Below, piece by piece: positions 1 through 7,333 of a stretch of DNA of 7,333 nt (position 1 is the first letter of the stretch; every line of letters starts with the position of its first letter). Origin of the DNA: Streptomycetaceae bacterium. Its GTDB lineage: Bacteria > Actinomycetota > Actinomycetes > Nanopelagicales > Nanopelagicaceae. Made by a program: the position numbers and the translations under genes. The stretch covers positions 1 through 7,333 of the forward strand of contig JAIXYD010000165.1 of assembly GCA_027490415.1 (NCBI GenBank). The letters run 5' to 3'. The notes beneath the pieces were generated by a model. It was not told the origin of the DNA. It searched no databases and saw only the letters and a program-made list of their open reading frames with translations.

Positions 1-362
1 CGTGCGCTCACAACCTTGTATTCGGCCTTACCAGCTAGATCCAGCGCACCTTTGAGTTGCTCAAGTTCAGCATCAATACTGCGACGCTCTCGCAATTGAC
101 TGAGAAGTTTTCCATTCTCTTCTCGCAGCGCTTCCATCTCTGATTGCGTACGGCCAAGATTGATAACATCCGAGAAGAAGTTACGTACCGGCGAAAGAAT
201 TGTTGATCCAATGTTTTGGATCGGGCTCAGCGCGCTTTGGGTCCCTGTCTTGACTCCACCAATGATTGACACACCACGTAGATCTAAGGTGATTAGAAAT
301 AGCGATGTAATGATCAGGATGATGAGCAGTAAACGCCCGCGGTTCTCGCCGCCGCGCGCCAT
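1..362 (-). CDS. mreC: Rod shape-determining protein MreC, N-terminal part (3' end beyond window)
   Basis: MreC is a bitopic cell-shape protein that links cytoplasmic MreB filaments to extracytoplasmic wall-synthesis enzymes of the elongation complex. The 120 visible residues begin MARGGENRGR, a basic cytoplasmic tip. A hydrophobic membrane segment follows at about residues 11-24 (LLLIILIITSLFLI), then an external stretch with the 'SALSPIQNI' region. A charged heptad-like segment at about 72-104 (SEMEALREENGKLLSQLRER) matches the coiled coil by which MreC dimerises. The reading ends at YKVVSAR, where MreC proteins normally enter the beta domain, so that domain is outside the window. The ATG lies 11 bases after the mreB stop and has an AGGCGG ribosome-binding site, which decides the start. 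The identity rests on this architecture plus position directly after mreB. The gene is cut only by the window edge and shows no internal defect. Confidence 0.93.
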   Translation of the reverse strand, partial: MARGGENRGRLLLIILIITSLFLITLDLRGVSIIGGVKTGTQSALSPIQNIGSTILSPVRNFFSDVINLGRTQSEMEALREENGKLLSQLRERRSIDAELEQLKGALDLAGKAEYKVVSA

Positions 363-369
363 GATCTAG

Positions 370-375
370 CCGCCT
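370..375 (-). promoter_or_regulatory. Ribosome-binding site of mreC, overlapping the mreB stop
   Basis: AGGCGG on the minus strand is one mismatch from the AGGAGG consensus. It sits seven bases before the mreC ATG and shares two bases with the mreB TAG stop (374-376). This placement suggests that ribosomes finishing mreB can reinitiate on mreC. Confidence 0.6.
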
Positions 376-1405
376 ATCGACGTGGTTCTGAGATCAAGAC
401 TTTTTCAAGTGCCTCGAACTCTTCAATACATTTGCCAGAACCCTCAACGACTGCATCGAGTGCATGCTCTGCCACGTGAATTGGCATACCGGTCTCACGA
501 CGTAGACGCTCATCAAGTCCCTTAAGAAGCGCACCGCCTCCAGTGAGAACAATTCCGCGATTAATCAAATCGGATGAAAGCTCAGGTGGACACTTATCAA
601 GAGTGTTCTTCACCGCTGCAACAATCGCCTTTACTGGCTCATCAAGTGCTTTACGGATTTCGGCAGCAGTGACGATGATTGTCTTTGGAAGACCAGTTGC
701 GAGATCGCGACCGCGAATCTCTGCATCTTTCTCATCTGCAAGAACGTATGCAGAACCAATCGCCATCTTGATTTCTTCTGCTGTGCGCTCTCCAAGAAGT
801 AGTGAATATTCGCGCTTTACCCAGTCAATAATGGCTTGATCGAGCTTATCTCCACCGACTCGGATTGAAAGCGCTGTCACGATTCCACCTAGAGAAATAA
901 CGGCTACTTCTGTTGTTCCGCCACCGATATCGACAACCATGTTTCCAGTTGGTTCGTGAATTGGAAGACCAGCACCAATCGCCGCAGCCATTGGTTCTTC
1001 AATGATGTACACCTTGCGTGCGCCAGCATCGTAACCAGCCTCGGTAACAGCGCGCTGTTCAACGCCGGTAATTCCTGAAGGAACGCAGATCACAAGGCGT
1101 GGCTTGGCAAGCACACGACGACCGTGAACTTTACGAATAAAGTGCTTGAGCATGCGAGCTGTTGTATCAAAGTCAGCGATCACACCATCTTTAAGTGGGC
1201 GGATAGCGACGATGTTGCCTGGTGTACGACCAATCATCAACTTTGCTTCTGCACCGATTGCAAGAACTGCGCCAGTGTCTTGGTTGACCGCAACAACAGA
1301 AGGTTCGTTGAGAACAATTCCACGTCCGCGAACATAGACGAGTGTGTTTGCTGTTCCAAGATCGATCGCCATATCGCGACCAATGAATGTTGTTCTTGCG
1401 CTCAT
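374..1405 (-). CDS. mreB: Rod shape-determining protein MreB (bacterial actin)
   Basis: MreB is an actin-family ATPase that forms short membrane-associated filaments and directs peptidoglycan synthesis for elongation. The 343 residues match the usual family length. The actin fold motifs are intact: the phosphate-1 loop DLGTANT at residues 15-21, IEEP at 135-138 with Glu136 in the catalytic position, the phosphate-2 loop DIGGGTTE at 159-166, GERTAEEIK at 205-213, and the adenosine loop [11 protein letters not shown] at 287-297. DnaK and FtsA share the fold, but this motif set and the length are typical of MreB. The ATG directly follows the ndk TAA with no gap, and an AAGGG site precedes it. 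mreC follows 11 bases downstream. MreB is absent from mycobacteria and corynebacteria, so its presence helps narrow the host. Nothing is odd in the sequence. Confidence 0.98.
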   Translation of the reverse strand: MSARTTFIGRDMAIDLGTANTLVYVRGRGIVLNEPSVVAVNQDTGAVLAIGAEAKLMIGRTPGNIVAIRPLKDGVIADFDTTARMLKHFIRKVHGRRVLAKPRLVICVPSGITGVEQRAVTEAGYDAGARKVYIIEEPMAAAIGAGLPIHEPTGNMVVDIGGGTTEVAVISLGGIVTALSIRVGGDKLDQAIIDWVKREYSLLLGERTAEEIKMAIGSAYVLADEKDAEIRGRDLATGLPKTIIVTAAEIRKALDEPVKAIVAAVKNTLDKCPPELSSDLINRGIVLTGGGALLKGLDERLRRETGMPIHVAEHALDAVVEGSGKCIEEFEALEKVLISEPRR

Positions 1406-1828
1406 TTACTTCCCTTCGAAGAAGATTGCTATTTCACGGGCTGCTGACTCTGGTGAATCAGATCCGTGAACAAGATTTTGTTGAACCTTTGTACCTTGAT
1501 CACGTGCGAGATCTCCACGAATTGTTCCAGGAGCTGCAACGGTTGGATCTGTTGCACCTGCAAGTGACCTGAAGCCTTCAATGACTCGTTGTCCCTCTGC
1601 AATGATTGCAACGATAGGACCTGAGAGCATAAATTCAACTAGCGGTTCAAAGAATGGCTTGCCTTGATGCTCTGCATAATGACGTTCGAGAAGAGCGCGA
1701 TCTGCCTGCATCATCTTGAGATCTGCAATGACATATCCCTTAGCTTCAATGCGGGAGATGATTTCACCAACAAGTCGACGCGAAACGCCGTCAGGCTTAA
1801 CAAGGATGAGGGTTTGCTCGATTTTCAC
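1406..1828 (-). CDS. ndk: Nucleoside diphosphate kinase
   Basis: Ndk transfers the gamma phosphate of ATP to nucleoside diphosphates through a phosphohistidine intermediate, keeping NTP and dNTP pools balanced in the cytoplasm. The 140 residues fit the short bacterial form. The N-terminal strand [10 protein letters not shown] carries the nucleotide-contacting Lys11. [10 protein letters not shown] lies at 101-110. The active-site segment [12 protein letters not shown] spans 118-129, with His121 as the phosphorylated residue. The start is a GTG. An in-frame TAA-TAG pair lies just upstream, so the protein cannot begin much earlier, and a later start would remove the first beta strand. No Shine-Dalgarno sequence is visible. 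The gene sits 12 bases after the DUF4233 gene and abuts mreB directly, so it is probably one unit with both. Confidence 0.98.
   Translation of the reverse strand: MKIEQTLILVKPDGVSRRLVGEIISRIEAKGYVIADLKMMQADRALLERHYAEHQGKPFFEPLVEFMLSGPIVAIIAEGQRVIEGFRSLAGATDPTVAAPGTIRGDLARDQGTKVQQNLVHGSDSPESAAREIAIFFEGK
1412..1416 (-). promoter_or_regulatory. Ribosome-binding site of mreB inside the ndk 3' end
   Basis: AAGGG lies six bases before the mreB ATG, within the last codons of ndk. It supports the ATG immediately after the ndk stop and suggests translational coupling of mreB to ndk. Confidence 0.5.
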
Positions 1829-1840
1829 CGTGTCAGTCTA

Positions 1841-2176
1841 TTAGGGTTTTGGAGGCCCTTGCGACAGCAAAGCTGCGCGGGCGGCCTCACCCTTACGCCC
1901 CACGATGATGGCGGCCACCCAGAGGGCCATGAAAATCAAATTCACGATCGCCATCGCCGGGACCACCACGCTGTAGGCCATAAGTGCGAACTGGAGAAGA
2001 GAACCGATAATCCAGCCGATTCTCTTTCTGAGTAATCCAATCGTCGCAATAGTCACGAGCATGAAAGCAAAGCCATAAATGATCGTCGCAGGTTCGTGAA
2101 TGTCTTTAGCAATGAGCATTGCAAAACCCATAACGAAAATTTCCATTGTTAGTACTGCGCTGCCAAGAACCTTCAC
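1841..2176 (-). CDS. DUF4233 family small membrane protein, function unknown
   Basis: This 111-residue hydrophobic protein has four likely membrane helices, at about residues 7-23, 30-49, 53-72 and 74-93. A single glutamate (Glu12) lies inside the first helix, a basic RKR turn falls between helices two and three, and a short Arg/Lys-containing tail ends in GPPKP. I assign it to DUF4233 from its size, topology and fixed place between folC and ndk in Actinomycetota. No function is established to my knowledge. The GTG start is well fixed: a TAA in the same frame immediately precedes it, a GGGAG site lies seven bases upstream, and the start overlaps the folC stop as GTGA, implying tight coupling. 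The gene ends in tandem TAA-TAG stops. Its 3' part is noticeably GC-rich compared with its neighbours. A transport or accessory role for folate metabolism would be guesswork. Confidence 0.85.
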   Translation of the reverse strand: MKVLGSAVLTMEIFVMGFAMLIAKDIHEPATIIYGFAFMLVTIATIGLLRKRIGWIIGSLLQFALMAYSVVVPAMAIVNLIFMALWVAAIIVGRKGEAARAALLSQGPPKP

Positions 2177-3540
2177 TTACCATCTCCCGCATTCTTGGTG
2201 AATTTCCTATTCAGATATGTGCGGGCTTCACCGACGGTTACAACCGAGCCAGTAACAACCACGCCAAGAGTTTCATCGCTTAGGGGGCGCACTGCATCTT
2301 TAATCGCCTTATCCAATGCGGCCTCAAGTGTTTCGGCAGAGTAAACGCGATCGGCTCCGAATACGCTCACGGCGAGGGACTCGAGGTCGGCTACATCCAT
2401 CGCCCGATGCGATGAGTTCTTAGTGACAATAATCGAATCCATAAATTTCTCGAAATTCTCGAGAATGCCACTTGCATCCTTATCGGCCATAACTCCGACG
2501 ACACCAATGATTTCATCAAAGGCAAATTCGGCGGTGATTGTTTCAAGCAGAGCAACGCTTCCATGCGGATTATGGGCGGCGTCTAAGATAAAAGTTGGAT
2601 CTCGATGAATCACTTCGCAACGACCAGGCGAGCGAACATTGGCAAAACCTTCGCGCACTGCCTCAATATCTAAATCATTCTCACCAAAGAAAACTTCAAC
2701 AGCCACAAGTGCAGCTGCAGCATTTGCTGCTTGGTGCTTGCCATGCAATGGAATAAAGATGTCGTCATAGACGCCCTTGATTCCTTGGATCGTAACTAGC
2801 TGTCCACCAACTGCAACGGCGCGTGAGAGGACCGAGTATTCGACTCCTTCGCGAGCAACATCTGCCCCAACTTCCGCCGCCTTTCGCAGCAACTCCACAG
2901 CAACTTCTGGAGCTTGTTGTGCGAGAACGGCAAAGCCACCTTCTTTAATAATGCCTGCTTTAGTCTGTGCGATATCAACCAAGGTATTTCCCAGGTATTC
3001 CATATGATCAAAACCAATTGGAGTAATCACACTGACATCGGCCTGAACAACATTTGTCGCATCCCACTGGCCGCCCATGCCGACTTCAATCACACCAATA
3101 TCTATCGGGTGTTCGGCAAAAGCTGCAAAAGCTAGGGCCGTGATGGCTTCGAAGAAACTGATTGGATTCTCAAATTTAGAATCAATGAAGTCGAAGTAGG
3201 CAGCAATATCGTTGTAGGCAAATATCAATTCTTTAGGATCAATCGGTTCACCGTTAATCGCAATTCTTTCGCGATAGGTTTCCAAGTGAGGACTTGTGAA
3301 ACGACCCGTGCGAAGCCCCATTGAGAAGAGCAATGAATCAAGCATTCGTGATGTTGTGGTCTTGCCATTTGTTCCACCAACATGAATTGTTGGATATGAG
3401 AGCTGTGGCTCCCCAAGTGCATCGACGAGTGCGCTGATTCGTTCAAGAGTTGGTGCGATTCGATTTTCTGGCCAGCGCGCAAGAAGCGCAGCCTCTATCG
3501 CATCGATTCGTGCTTGATCTTCTGCTGAAATTTCGCTCAT
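2173..3540 (-). CDS. folC: Folylpolyglutamate synthase / dihydrofolate synthase
   Basis: FolC adds L-glutamate to dihydropteroate and to reduced folates in an ATP-dependent reaction, which makes and retains folate cofactors in the cytoplasm. The 455 residues are a normal length for the Mur-ligase-like family. Visible motifs are the P-loop HVGGTNGKTTT (53-63), FTSPHLETYRERI (81-93), EVGMGGQWDATNV (152-164), ITPIGFDHMEYLGNT (172-186), TKAGI with the probable carbamoylated Lys194, GRCEVI (306-311), DAAHNPHG (320-327) starting the C-terminal domain, and GVMADKD (349-355). TNGK with SPH and DAAHNPHG separates FolC from the Mur ligases. The ATG directly follows the valS stop, and only a weak GAAG lies upstream. 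The 3' end overlaps the DUF4233 start by four bases. No separate folC-like gene is visible, so a bifunctional enzyme is likely, but sequence alone does not prove both activities. Confidence 0.97.
   Translation of the reverse strand: MSEISAEDQARIDAIEAALLARWPENRIAPTLERISALVDALGEPQLSYPTIHVGGTNGKTTTSRMLDSLLFSMGLRTGRFTSPHLETYRERIAINGEPIDPKELIFAYNDIAAYFDFIDSKFENPISFFEAITALAFAAFAEHPIDIGVIEVGMGGQWDATNVVQADVSVITPIGFDHMEYLGNTLVDIAQTKAGIIKEGGFAVLAQQAPEVAVELLRKAAEVGADVAREGVEYSVLSRAVAVGGQLVTIQGIKGVYDDIFIPLHGKHQAANAAAALVAVEVFFGENDLDIEAVREGFANVRSPGRCEVIHRDPTFILDAAHNPHGSVALLETITAEFAFDEIIGVVGVMADKDASGILENFEKFMDSIIVTKNSSHRAMDVADLESLAVSVFGADRVYSAETLEAALDKAIKDAVRPLSDETLGVVVTGSVVTVGEARTYLNRKFTKNAGDGK
2184..2188 (-). 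promoter_or_regulatory. Ribosome-binding site of the DUF4233 gene
   Basis: GGGAG on the minus strand lies seven bases before the GTG start and inside the last codons of folC. With the in-frame TAA directly before that GTG, it decides the start of the small membrane protein. Confidence 0.65.
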
Positions 3541-6129
3541 TTACTTCAATGCAGCTAGCGCTGCAGTTATCCGTTCAATTTCAGATGTTGTCTTTGCTAA
3601 ACGCTCACGAATCTCAACAACGACCTCTGTAGGCGCCTTTGCCATAAATCCTTCATTACCAAGTTTAACTTCAGCTGTCTTTTGATCTTTCTGCGCGGTT
3701 GCTAAATCTTTCTCAAGGCGTGCACGTTCTGCAACCACATCGATTGATCCTGTGAGATCAAGTTCGATGGTAGTTCCCGCAATTTCAAGAGTTGCAGAAG
3801 GAGTGAAATCTGAAGTCTCGATTTTGAGTAAGGATCGAAGTGCGCTCTGGTATGAAACCACATCTTTATTCCCACTAAAGCGTCCAGGAATTTTCTGCGA
3901 AGGCTTTAGCCCTTGATCATTTCTAAATCGACGGACTTCTGTGACTACTTCTTGCAAAGAGGCAACAACTTTTTCGGCCTGCTTATCAACTTGAGATTTA
4001 TCAGCAACAGGCCATTGAGCAGTCACTAAACTTTCACCGCCTGTCAACGTGCACCATAGCTCCTCAGTAATAAATGGCATTACTGGGTGCAGAAGTCTCA
4101 TGAGTTGATCAAGAACATGTCCCAGTACCCGCTGAGATGACGCCTTATCTGCCGAAGCAAAGGTCTCTTTCGAGAGCTCGAGGTACCAATCGCAGAGGTC
4201 ATCCCAAGCAAAGTGATAAATCAATTCACAGGCACGCGAGAACTCGTAGCTCTCAAGGAGTGAATCAGCCTCAGCAACAGTTTCGTTGAGGCGAGAAAGA
4301 ATCCATCGATCGATATCGTTAAGTGAATCGAATGCTGGCAAATCTCCGTTTACGTGCGCACCATTCATCATTGCAAAACGTGTTGCATTCCAAAGCTTGG
4401 TGGCAAAGTTTCGAGATCCACCAATCCAATCTTCGGCAAGTGCCTGATCAGTTCCAGGATTTGCTCCACGAGCCAGAGTGAAACGAAGAGCATCTGCGCC
4501 GTACTTATCCATAAATTCGATTGGATCAATCACGTTTCCGCGAGATTTCGACATCTTCTTGCCAAACTGATCGCGAACTAAACCGTGCAACATAATTGTT
4601 TTAAATGGCGGTACACCATCCATGGCAAAGATTGACATCATCATCATGCGTACTACCCAGAAAAAGAGGATGTCATAGCCGGTGACAAGAACGCTGGTCG
4701 GATAAAACTTTACAAGGTCGGCAGATTTATCTGGCCATCCCATAGTTGAAAATGCCCACTGTCCAGAAGAGAACCAGGTATCAAGTACATCTGGATCTTG
4801 TGTCCAACCTGCAGGTGCACTCTCTCCAGGTCCTACAACAACAACTTCACCGGCTGGTCCATACCAAACTGGAATGCGATGTCCCCACCACAACTGACGA
4901 GAAATACACCAGTCATGCATGTTATCTACCCACTCAAAGTAACGTGGTTCAAGTGCTACTGGTTCAATCTTTACACTTCCATTGCGCACCGCATCAGCAG
5001 AAGCTTGTGCAAGTGGTGCAACCTTTACAAACCACTGCTTAGAAAGTCGCGGTTCAATTGTTGTATCGCAACGTGAGCAATGTCCGACTGCATGGATGTA
5101 TGGGCGCTTTTCGGCAACGATACGACCTTCGGCGCGAAGTGCTTCGACGACCGCCTTGCGAGCATCTGCACGATCCATTCCGTCAAAGGCGGTGTTTGTA
5201 CCAATTACACGCCCTTCGGCATCAAGAATGACAATTGTTGCAAGGTTATGGCGTTGACCAATTTCGAAGTCATTCACATCATGAGCCGGGGTTACCTTTA
5301 CCGCTCCGGTTCCAAATGCAGGATCTACATGCTCATCCCCCACGATTGAAATGTGGCGATTAACAAGCGGAACTTCGACGGTGCTGCCGATTAAATGCTT
5401 GTAACGCTCGTCCTCTGGATGAACCGCAACTGCGGTATCGCCAAGCATTGTTTCGGCACGAGTTGTTGCAACAATGATTGCACTATCACCCTCGCCGTAA
5501 CGAATAGAGACAAGTTCTCCGGCATCATCACTATGTTCGACTTCGATATCCGAAAGGGCAGTAAGACATCGAGGGCACCAATTGATGATGCGCTCTGCAC
5601 GATAAATTAACCCCGTGTCATACATCTTCTTAAAGATAGATACGACGGCGTTGGACATCCCCTCATCCATTGTGAAACGCTCGCGAGTCCAGTCAACACC
5701 TGAGCCCATTCGCTTCATCTGATCTAAAATTGCACCGCCAGATTCAGCCTTCCACTCCCACACCTTTGCAACAAATGCTTCACGGCCAAGATCGTGTCTT
5801 GATTTACCCTGACTGCCCAATTGTTTTTCAACAACATTCTGTGTTGCGATTCCTGCGTGATCCATTCCTGGAAGCCATAAAACTTCGAAACCCTTCATTC
5901 GCTTCATGCGCGACAAACAATCTTGCAGAGTTTGATCCAGCGCGTGACCAATGTGGAGAACGCCTGTCACGTTTGGAGGTGGAAGAACAATGGTGAATGG
6001 TTCTTTCGTAGAAGCTGCATCGGCGGTGAAATATCCCGCATCGACCCATTTCTGATCGAGAGGGGCTTCAATTTCTGCCGGAATAAATGCGGCAGCTAGC
6101 TCGCGTCCATGGCTGGCTTGTGAAGACAT
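3541..6129 (-). CDS. valS: Valine--tRNA ligase
   Basis: ValRS charges tRNA-Val with valine and hydrolyses mischarged threonine in an editing domain. The 862 residues are normal for a bacterial class Ia enzyme. The order is: [18 protein letters not shown] with the HIGH signature at 59-62, a CPRC pair at 185-188, the inserted CP1 editing domain with ATTRAET (221-227) and [12 protein letters not shown] (273-284, Asp284 at the editing site), CSRC at 351-354, [14 protein letters not shown] (407-420), the KMSKS loop at 525-529, an anticodon-binding helical region from about 605, and a C-terminal coiled-coil arm from about 798 ([17 protein letters not shown]). The four cysteines may bind zinc. WWGHRIP and PPPNVTG favour ValRS over IleRS or LeuRS. 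A TAA in the same frame lies about 18 bases upstream, so ATG at 6129 is the earliest ATG. No ribosome-binding site is visible before it. Confidence 0.98.
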   Translation of the reverse strand: MSSQASHGRELAAAFIPAEIEAPLDQKWVDAGYFTADAASTKEPFTIVLPPPNVTGVLHIGHALDQTLQDCLSRMKRMKGFEVLWLPGMDHAGIATQNVVEKQLGSQGKSRHDLGREAFVAKVWEWKAESGGAILDQMKRMGSGVDWTRERFTMDEGMSNAVVSIFKKMYDTGLIYRAERIINWCPRCLTALSDIEVEHSDDAGELVSIRYGEGDSAIIVATTRAETMLGDTAVAVHPEDERYKHLIGSTVEVPLVNRHISIVGDEHVDPAFGTGAVKVTPAHDVNDFEIGQRHNLATIVILDAEGRVIGTNTAFDGMDRADARKAVVEALRAEGRIVAEKRPYIHAVGHCSRCDTTIEPRLSKQWFVKVAPLAQASADAVRNGSVKIEPVALEPRYFEWVDNMHDWCISRQLWWGHRIPVWYGPAGEVVVVGPGESAPAGWTQDPDVLDTWFSSGQWAFSTMGWPDKSADLVKFYPTSVLVTGYDILFFWVVRMMMMSIFAMDGVPPFKTIMLHGLVRDQFGKKMSKSRGNVIDPIEFMDKYGADALRFTLARGANPGTDQALAEDWIGGSRNFATKLWNATRFAMMNGAHVNGDLPAFDSLNDIDRWILSRLNETVAEADSLLESYEFSRACELIYHFAWDDLCDWYLELSKETFASADKASSQRVLGHVLDQLMRLLHPVMPFITEELWCTLTGGESLVTAQWPVADKSQVDKQAEKVVASLQEVVTEVRRFRNDQGLKPSQKIPGRFSGNKDVVSYQSALRSLLKIETSDFTPSATLEIAGTTIELDLTGSIDVVAERARLEKDLATAQKDQKTAEVKLGNEGFMAKAPTEVVVEIRERLAKTTSEIERITAALAALK

Positions 6130-6148
6130 GGGGTGGAGTCTAGTTTAT

Positions 6149-7333
6149 TTATGCACTCTTCTCTTGCGAGCCTTTTTCGCGACGAGCGGCACGCTTTGGA
6201 ATATCACCTGTGCGCATCACTAGTTCAGGGGTAGCTGAATCTGTAATACAGGCCTTATTGATTACAACCTTGGCCACATCGCTACGGCTTGGCACGTCAT
6301 ACATCACTGAAAGAAGGACAGATTCCATAATTGCGCGAAGGCCGCGTGCTCCAGTTCCGCGCTTGAGGGCTAGCTCAGCAATGGCTTCCAGTGCTTCTGC
6401 ATCAAATTCGAGCTGTACATCATCAAGATCAAAGAGACGTTGGTATTGCTTGACGAGCGCGTTACGTGGCTCTGTAAGAATCTGCATCAGAGCAGGCTTA
6501 TCAAGATTTTCAACACTCGTGATAACTGGCAGACGACCAATAAATTCAGGAATCATTCCAAACTTGAGAAGATCCTCTGGCATCACATCTGCGAAGAAGT
6601 CTCGAGAATTTTTCTCTTCTTGCGACTGCAACGTTGCATTAAATCCAACACTTGCTGAGCCGCTGCGCGCCTCAATGATCTTATCTAGGCCAGCAAACGC
6701 GCCACCGACAATGAAGAGAACATTTGTAGTATCGATCTGAATAAATTCCTGATGTGGGTGCTTGCGTCCACCTTGTGGTGGAACCGAGGCGACTGTTCCT
6801 TCAAGAATCTTAAGCAGCGCTTGCTGAACGCCTTCACCAGATACATCACGAGTAATTGATGGGTTCTCTGATTTACGAGCGACCTTATCGATTTCATCGA
6901 TGTAGATGATTCCGGTTTCTGCTTTCTTGACATCGTAATCCGCTGCTTGCAAAAGCTTTAACAGAATATTTTCGACATCCTCGCCCACATAACCGGCTTC
7001 TGTAAGGGCTGTTGCATCTGCGATCGCAAAAGGCACATTAAGCATGCGAGCAAGTGTTTGAGCCATAAGAGTCTTACCGCAACCAGTTGGTCCCAATAAG
7101 AGAATGTTTGACTTAGCGAGTTCGATGGAATCCTCACCTTTTGGTTCACCTGATTGCACGCGCTTGTAATGGTTATAGACAGCTACAGAAAGGGAACGCT
7201 TTGCACGGTTCTGCCCAATGACATACTGATCAAGGAATTCAAAAATTTCGTGTGGCTTAGGGAGCTCTGTTAATCCGAGCGAACTTGCCTCGGAGAGTTC
7301 TTCAACAATGATCTCATTACAGAGTTCGATGCA
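6149..7333 (-). CDS. clpX: ATP-dependent Clp protease ATP-binding subunit ClpX (5' end beyond window)
   Basis: ClpX is the AAA+ unfoldase that recognises tagged substrates and threads them into ClpP. The frame is open to the right edge, giving 394 residues. The first visible residue aligns with the fourth cysteine of the N-terminal zinc-binding domain ([12 protein letters not shown]), so only the start of that domain is missing. Counting from there: [19 protein letters not shown] at 28-46, Walker A GPTGCGKT (81-88), pore loop GYVG (114-117), Walker B IIYIDEID (142-149), RKH loop (190-192), ClpP-docking tripeptide VGF (229-231) in place of the usual I/L-GF, FIGRLP with the likely arginine finger Arg267, and sensor-2 [10 protein letters not shown] (326-335). 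A GTG at 7159 is internal, because conserved ClpX sequence continues upstream of it. The tail is basic and diverged ([15 protein letters not shown]). valS follows after 19 bases. Confidence 0.98.
   Translation of the reverse strand, partial: CIELCNEIIVEELSEASSLGLTELPKPHEIFEFLDQYVIGQNRAKRSLSVAVYNHYKRVQSGEPKGEDSIELAKSNILLLGPTGCGKTLMAQTLARMLNVPFAIADATALTEAGYVGEDVENILLKLLQAADYDVKKAETGIIYIDEIDKVARKSENPSITRDVSGEGVQQALLKILEGTVASVPPQGGRKHPHQEFIQIDTTNVLFIVGGAFAGLDKIIEARSGSASVGFNATLQSQEEKNSRDFFADVMPEDLLKFGMIPEFIGRLPVITSVENLDKPALMQILTEPRNALVKQYQRLFDLDDVQLEFDAEALEAIAELALKRGTGARGLRAIMESVLLSVMYDVPSRSDVAKVVINKACITDSATPELVMRTGDIPKRAARREKGSQEKSA

Noticed and set aside
160..369. Plus-strand frame of 69 codons opposite the start of mreC
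   Set aside because: The minus strand gives a convincing MreC N-terminus with a membrane helix and coiled coil, and the plus-strand product has no recognisable features.
543..839. Plus-strand frame of 98 codons opposite mreB
   Set aside because: It is a shadow of the conserved MreB frame and encodes a low-complexity Ser/Arg/Ile-rich product.
4746..5076. Overlapping plus-strand frames rich in Gln, Leu and Cys opposite valS
   Set aside because: They are out-of-frame readings of the conserved ValRS catalytic core, with no domain or ribosome-binding site to support expression.
6130..6148. Possible terminator or promoter between clpX and valS
   Set aside because: The 19-base gap holds no inverted repeat with a T-run and is too short for a full promoter. 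No convincing -10/-35 pair could be assigned.
6210..6740. Open plus-strand frame of 176 codons opposite clpX
   Set aside because: It lies entirely antisense to strongly conserved ClpX coding sequence. Its Arg/Ser/Thr-rich translation is typical of a reverse-frame shadow, with no recognisable domain.
7157..7159. GTG at 7159 as the clpX start
   Set aside because: The frame remains open to the right edge and encodes conserved ClpX sequence ([12 protein letters not shown]) upstream, so this GTG is an internal valine.

Overview
The window is a compact, single-strand block of actinobacterial housekeeping genes, all read on the minus strand. In transcription order (right to left) they are clpX (start beyond the right edge), valS, folC, a small DUF4233-type membrane protein gene, ndk, mreB and mreC (running off the left edge). 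This clpX-valS-folC-DUF4233-ndk-mreB-mreC order is, from established knowledge, characteristic of Actinomycetota such as Streptomyces. The base composition looks close to even rather than GC-rich, and the junctions are extremely tight. Together these suggest a small-genome, moderate-GC actinobacterium, for example a freshwater Nanopelagicales (acI) type. That lineage placement is inference. mreB and mreC argue against mycobacteria and corynebacteria, which lack them.

Layout: positions 1-362 hold the N-terminal 120 residues of MreC. MreB (374-1405) abuts ndk (1406-1828). The DUF4233 gene (1841-2176) overlaps folC (2173-3540) by four bases. folC abuts valS (3541-6129). clpX (6149-7333, partial) lies 19 bases upstream of valS. 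Only about 42 bases are non-coding, spread over three gaps of 11, 12 and 19 bases. No stretch over 300 bases lacks a gene. I see no RNA gene, CRISPR array, insertion sequence, att site, riboswitch or rho-independent terminator, and no promoter I can support.

Functionally the block joins protein quality control (ClpX), tRNA charging (ValRS), folate polyglutamylation (FolC), nucleotide balance (Ndk) and cell-wall elongation (MreB/MreC). The tight spacing implies co-transcription and translational coupling over most of the block. Any promoter for the whole unit would lie beyond the right edge, or inside upstream coding sequence. I found no previously undescribed system. The least understood component is the DUF4233 membrane protein between folC and ndk.
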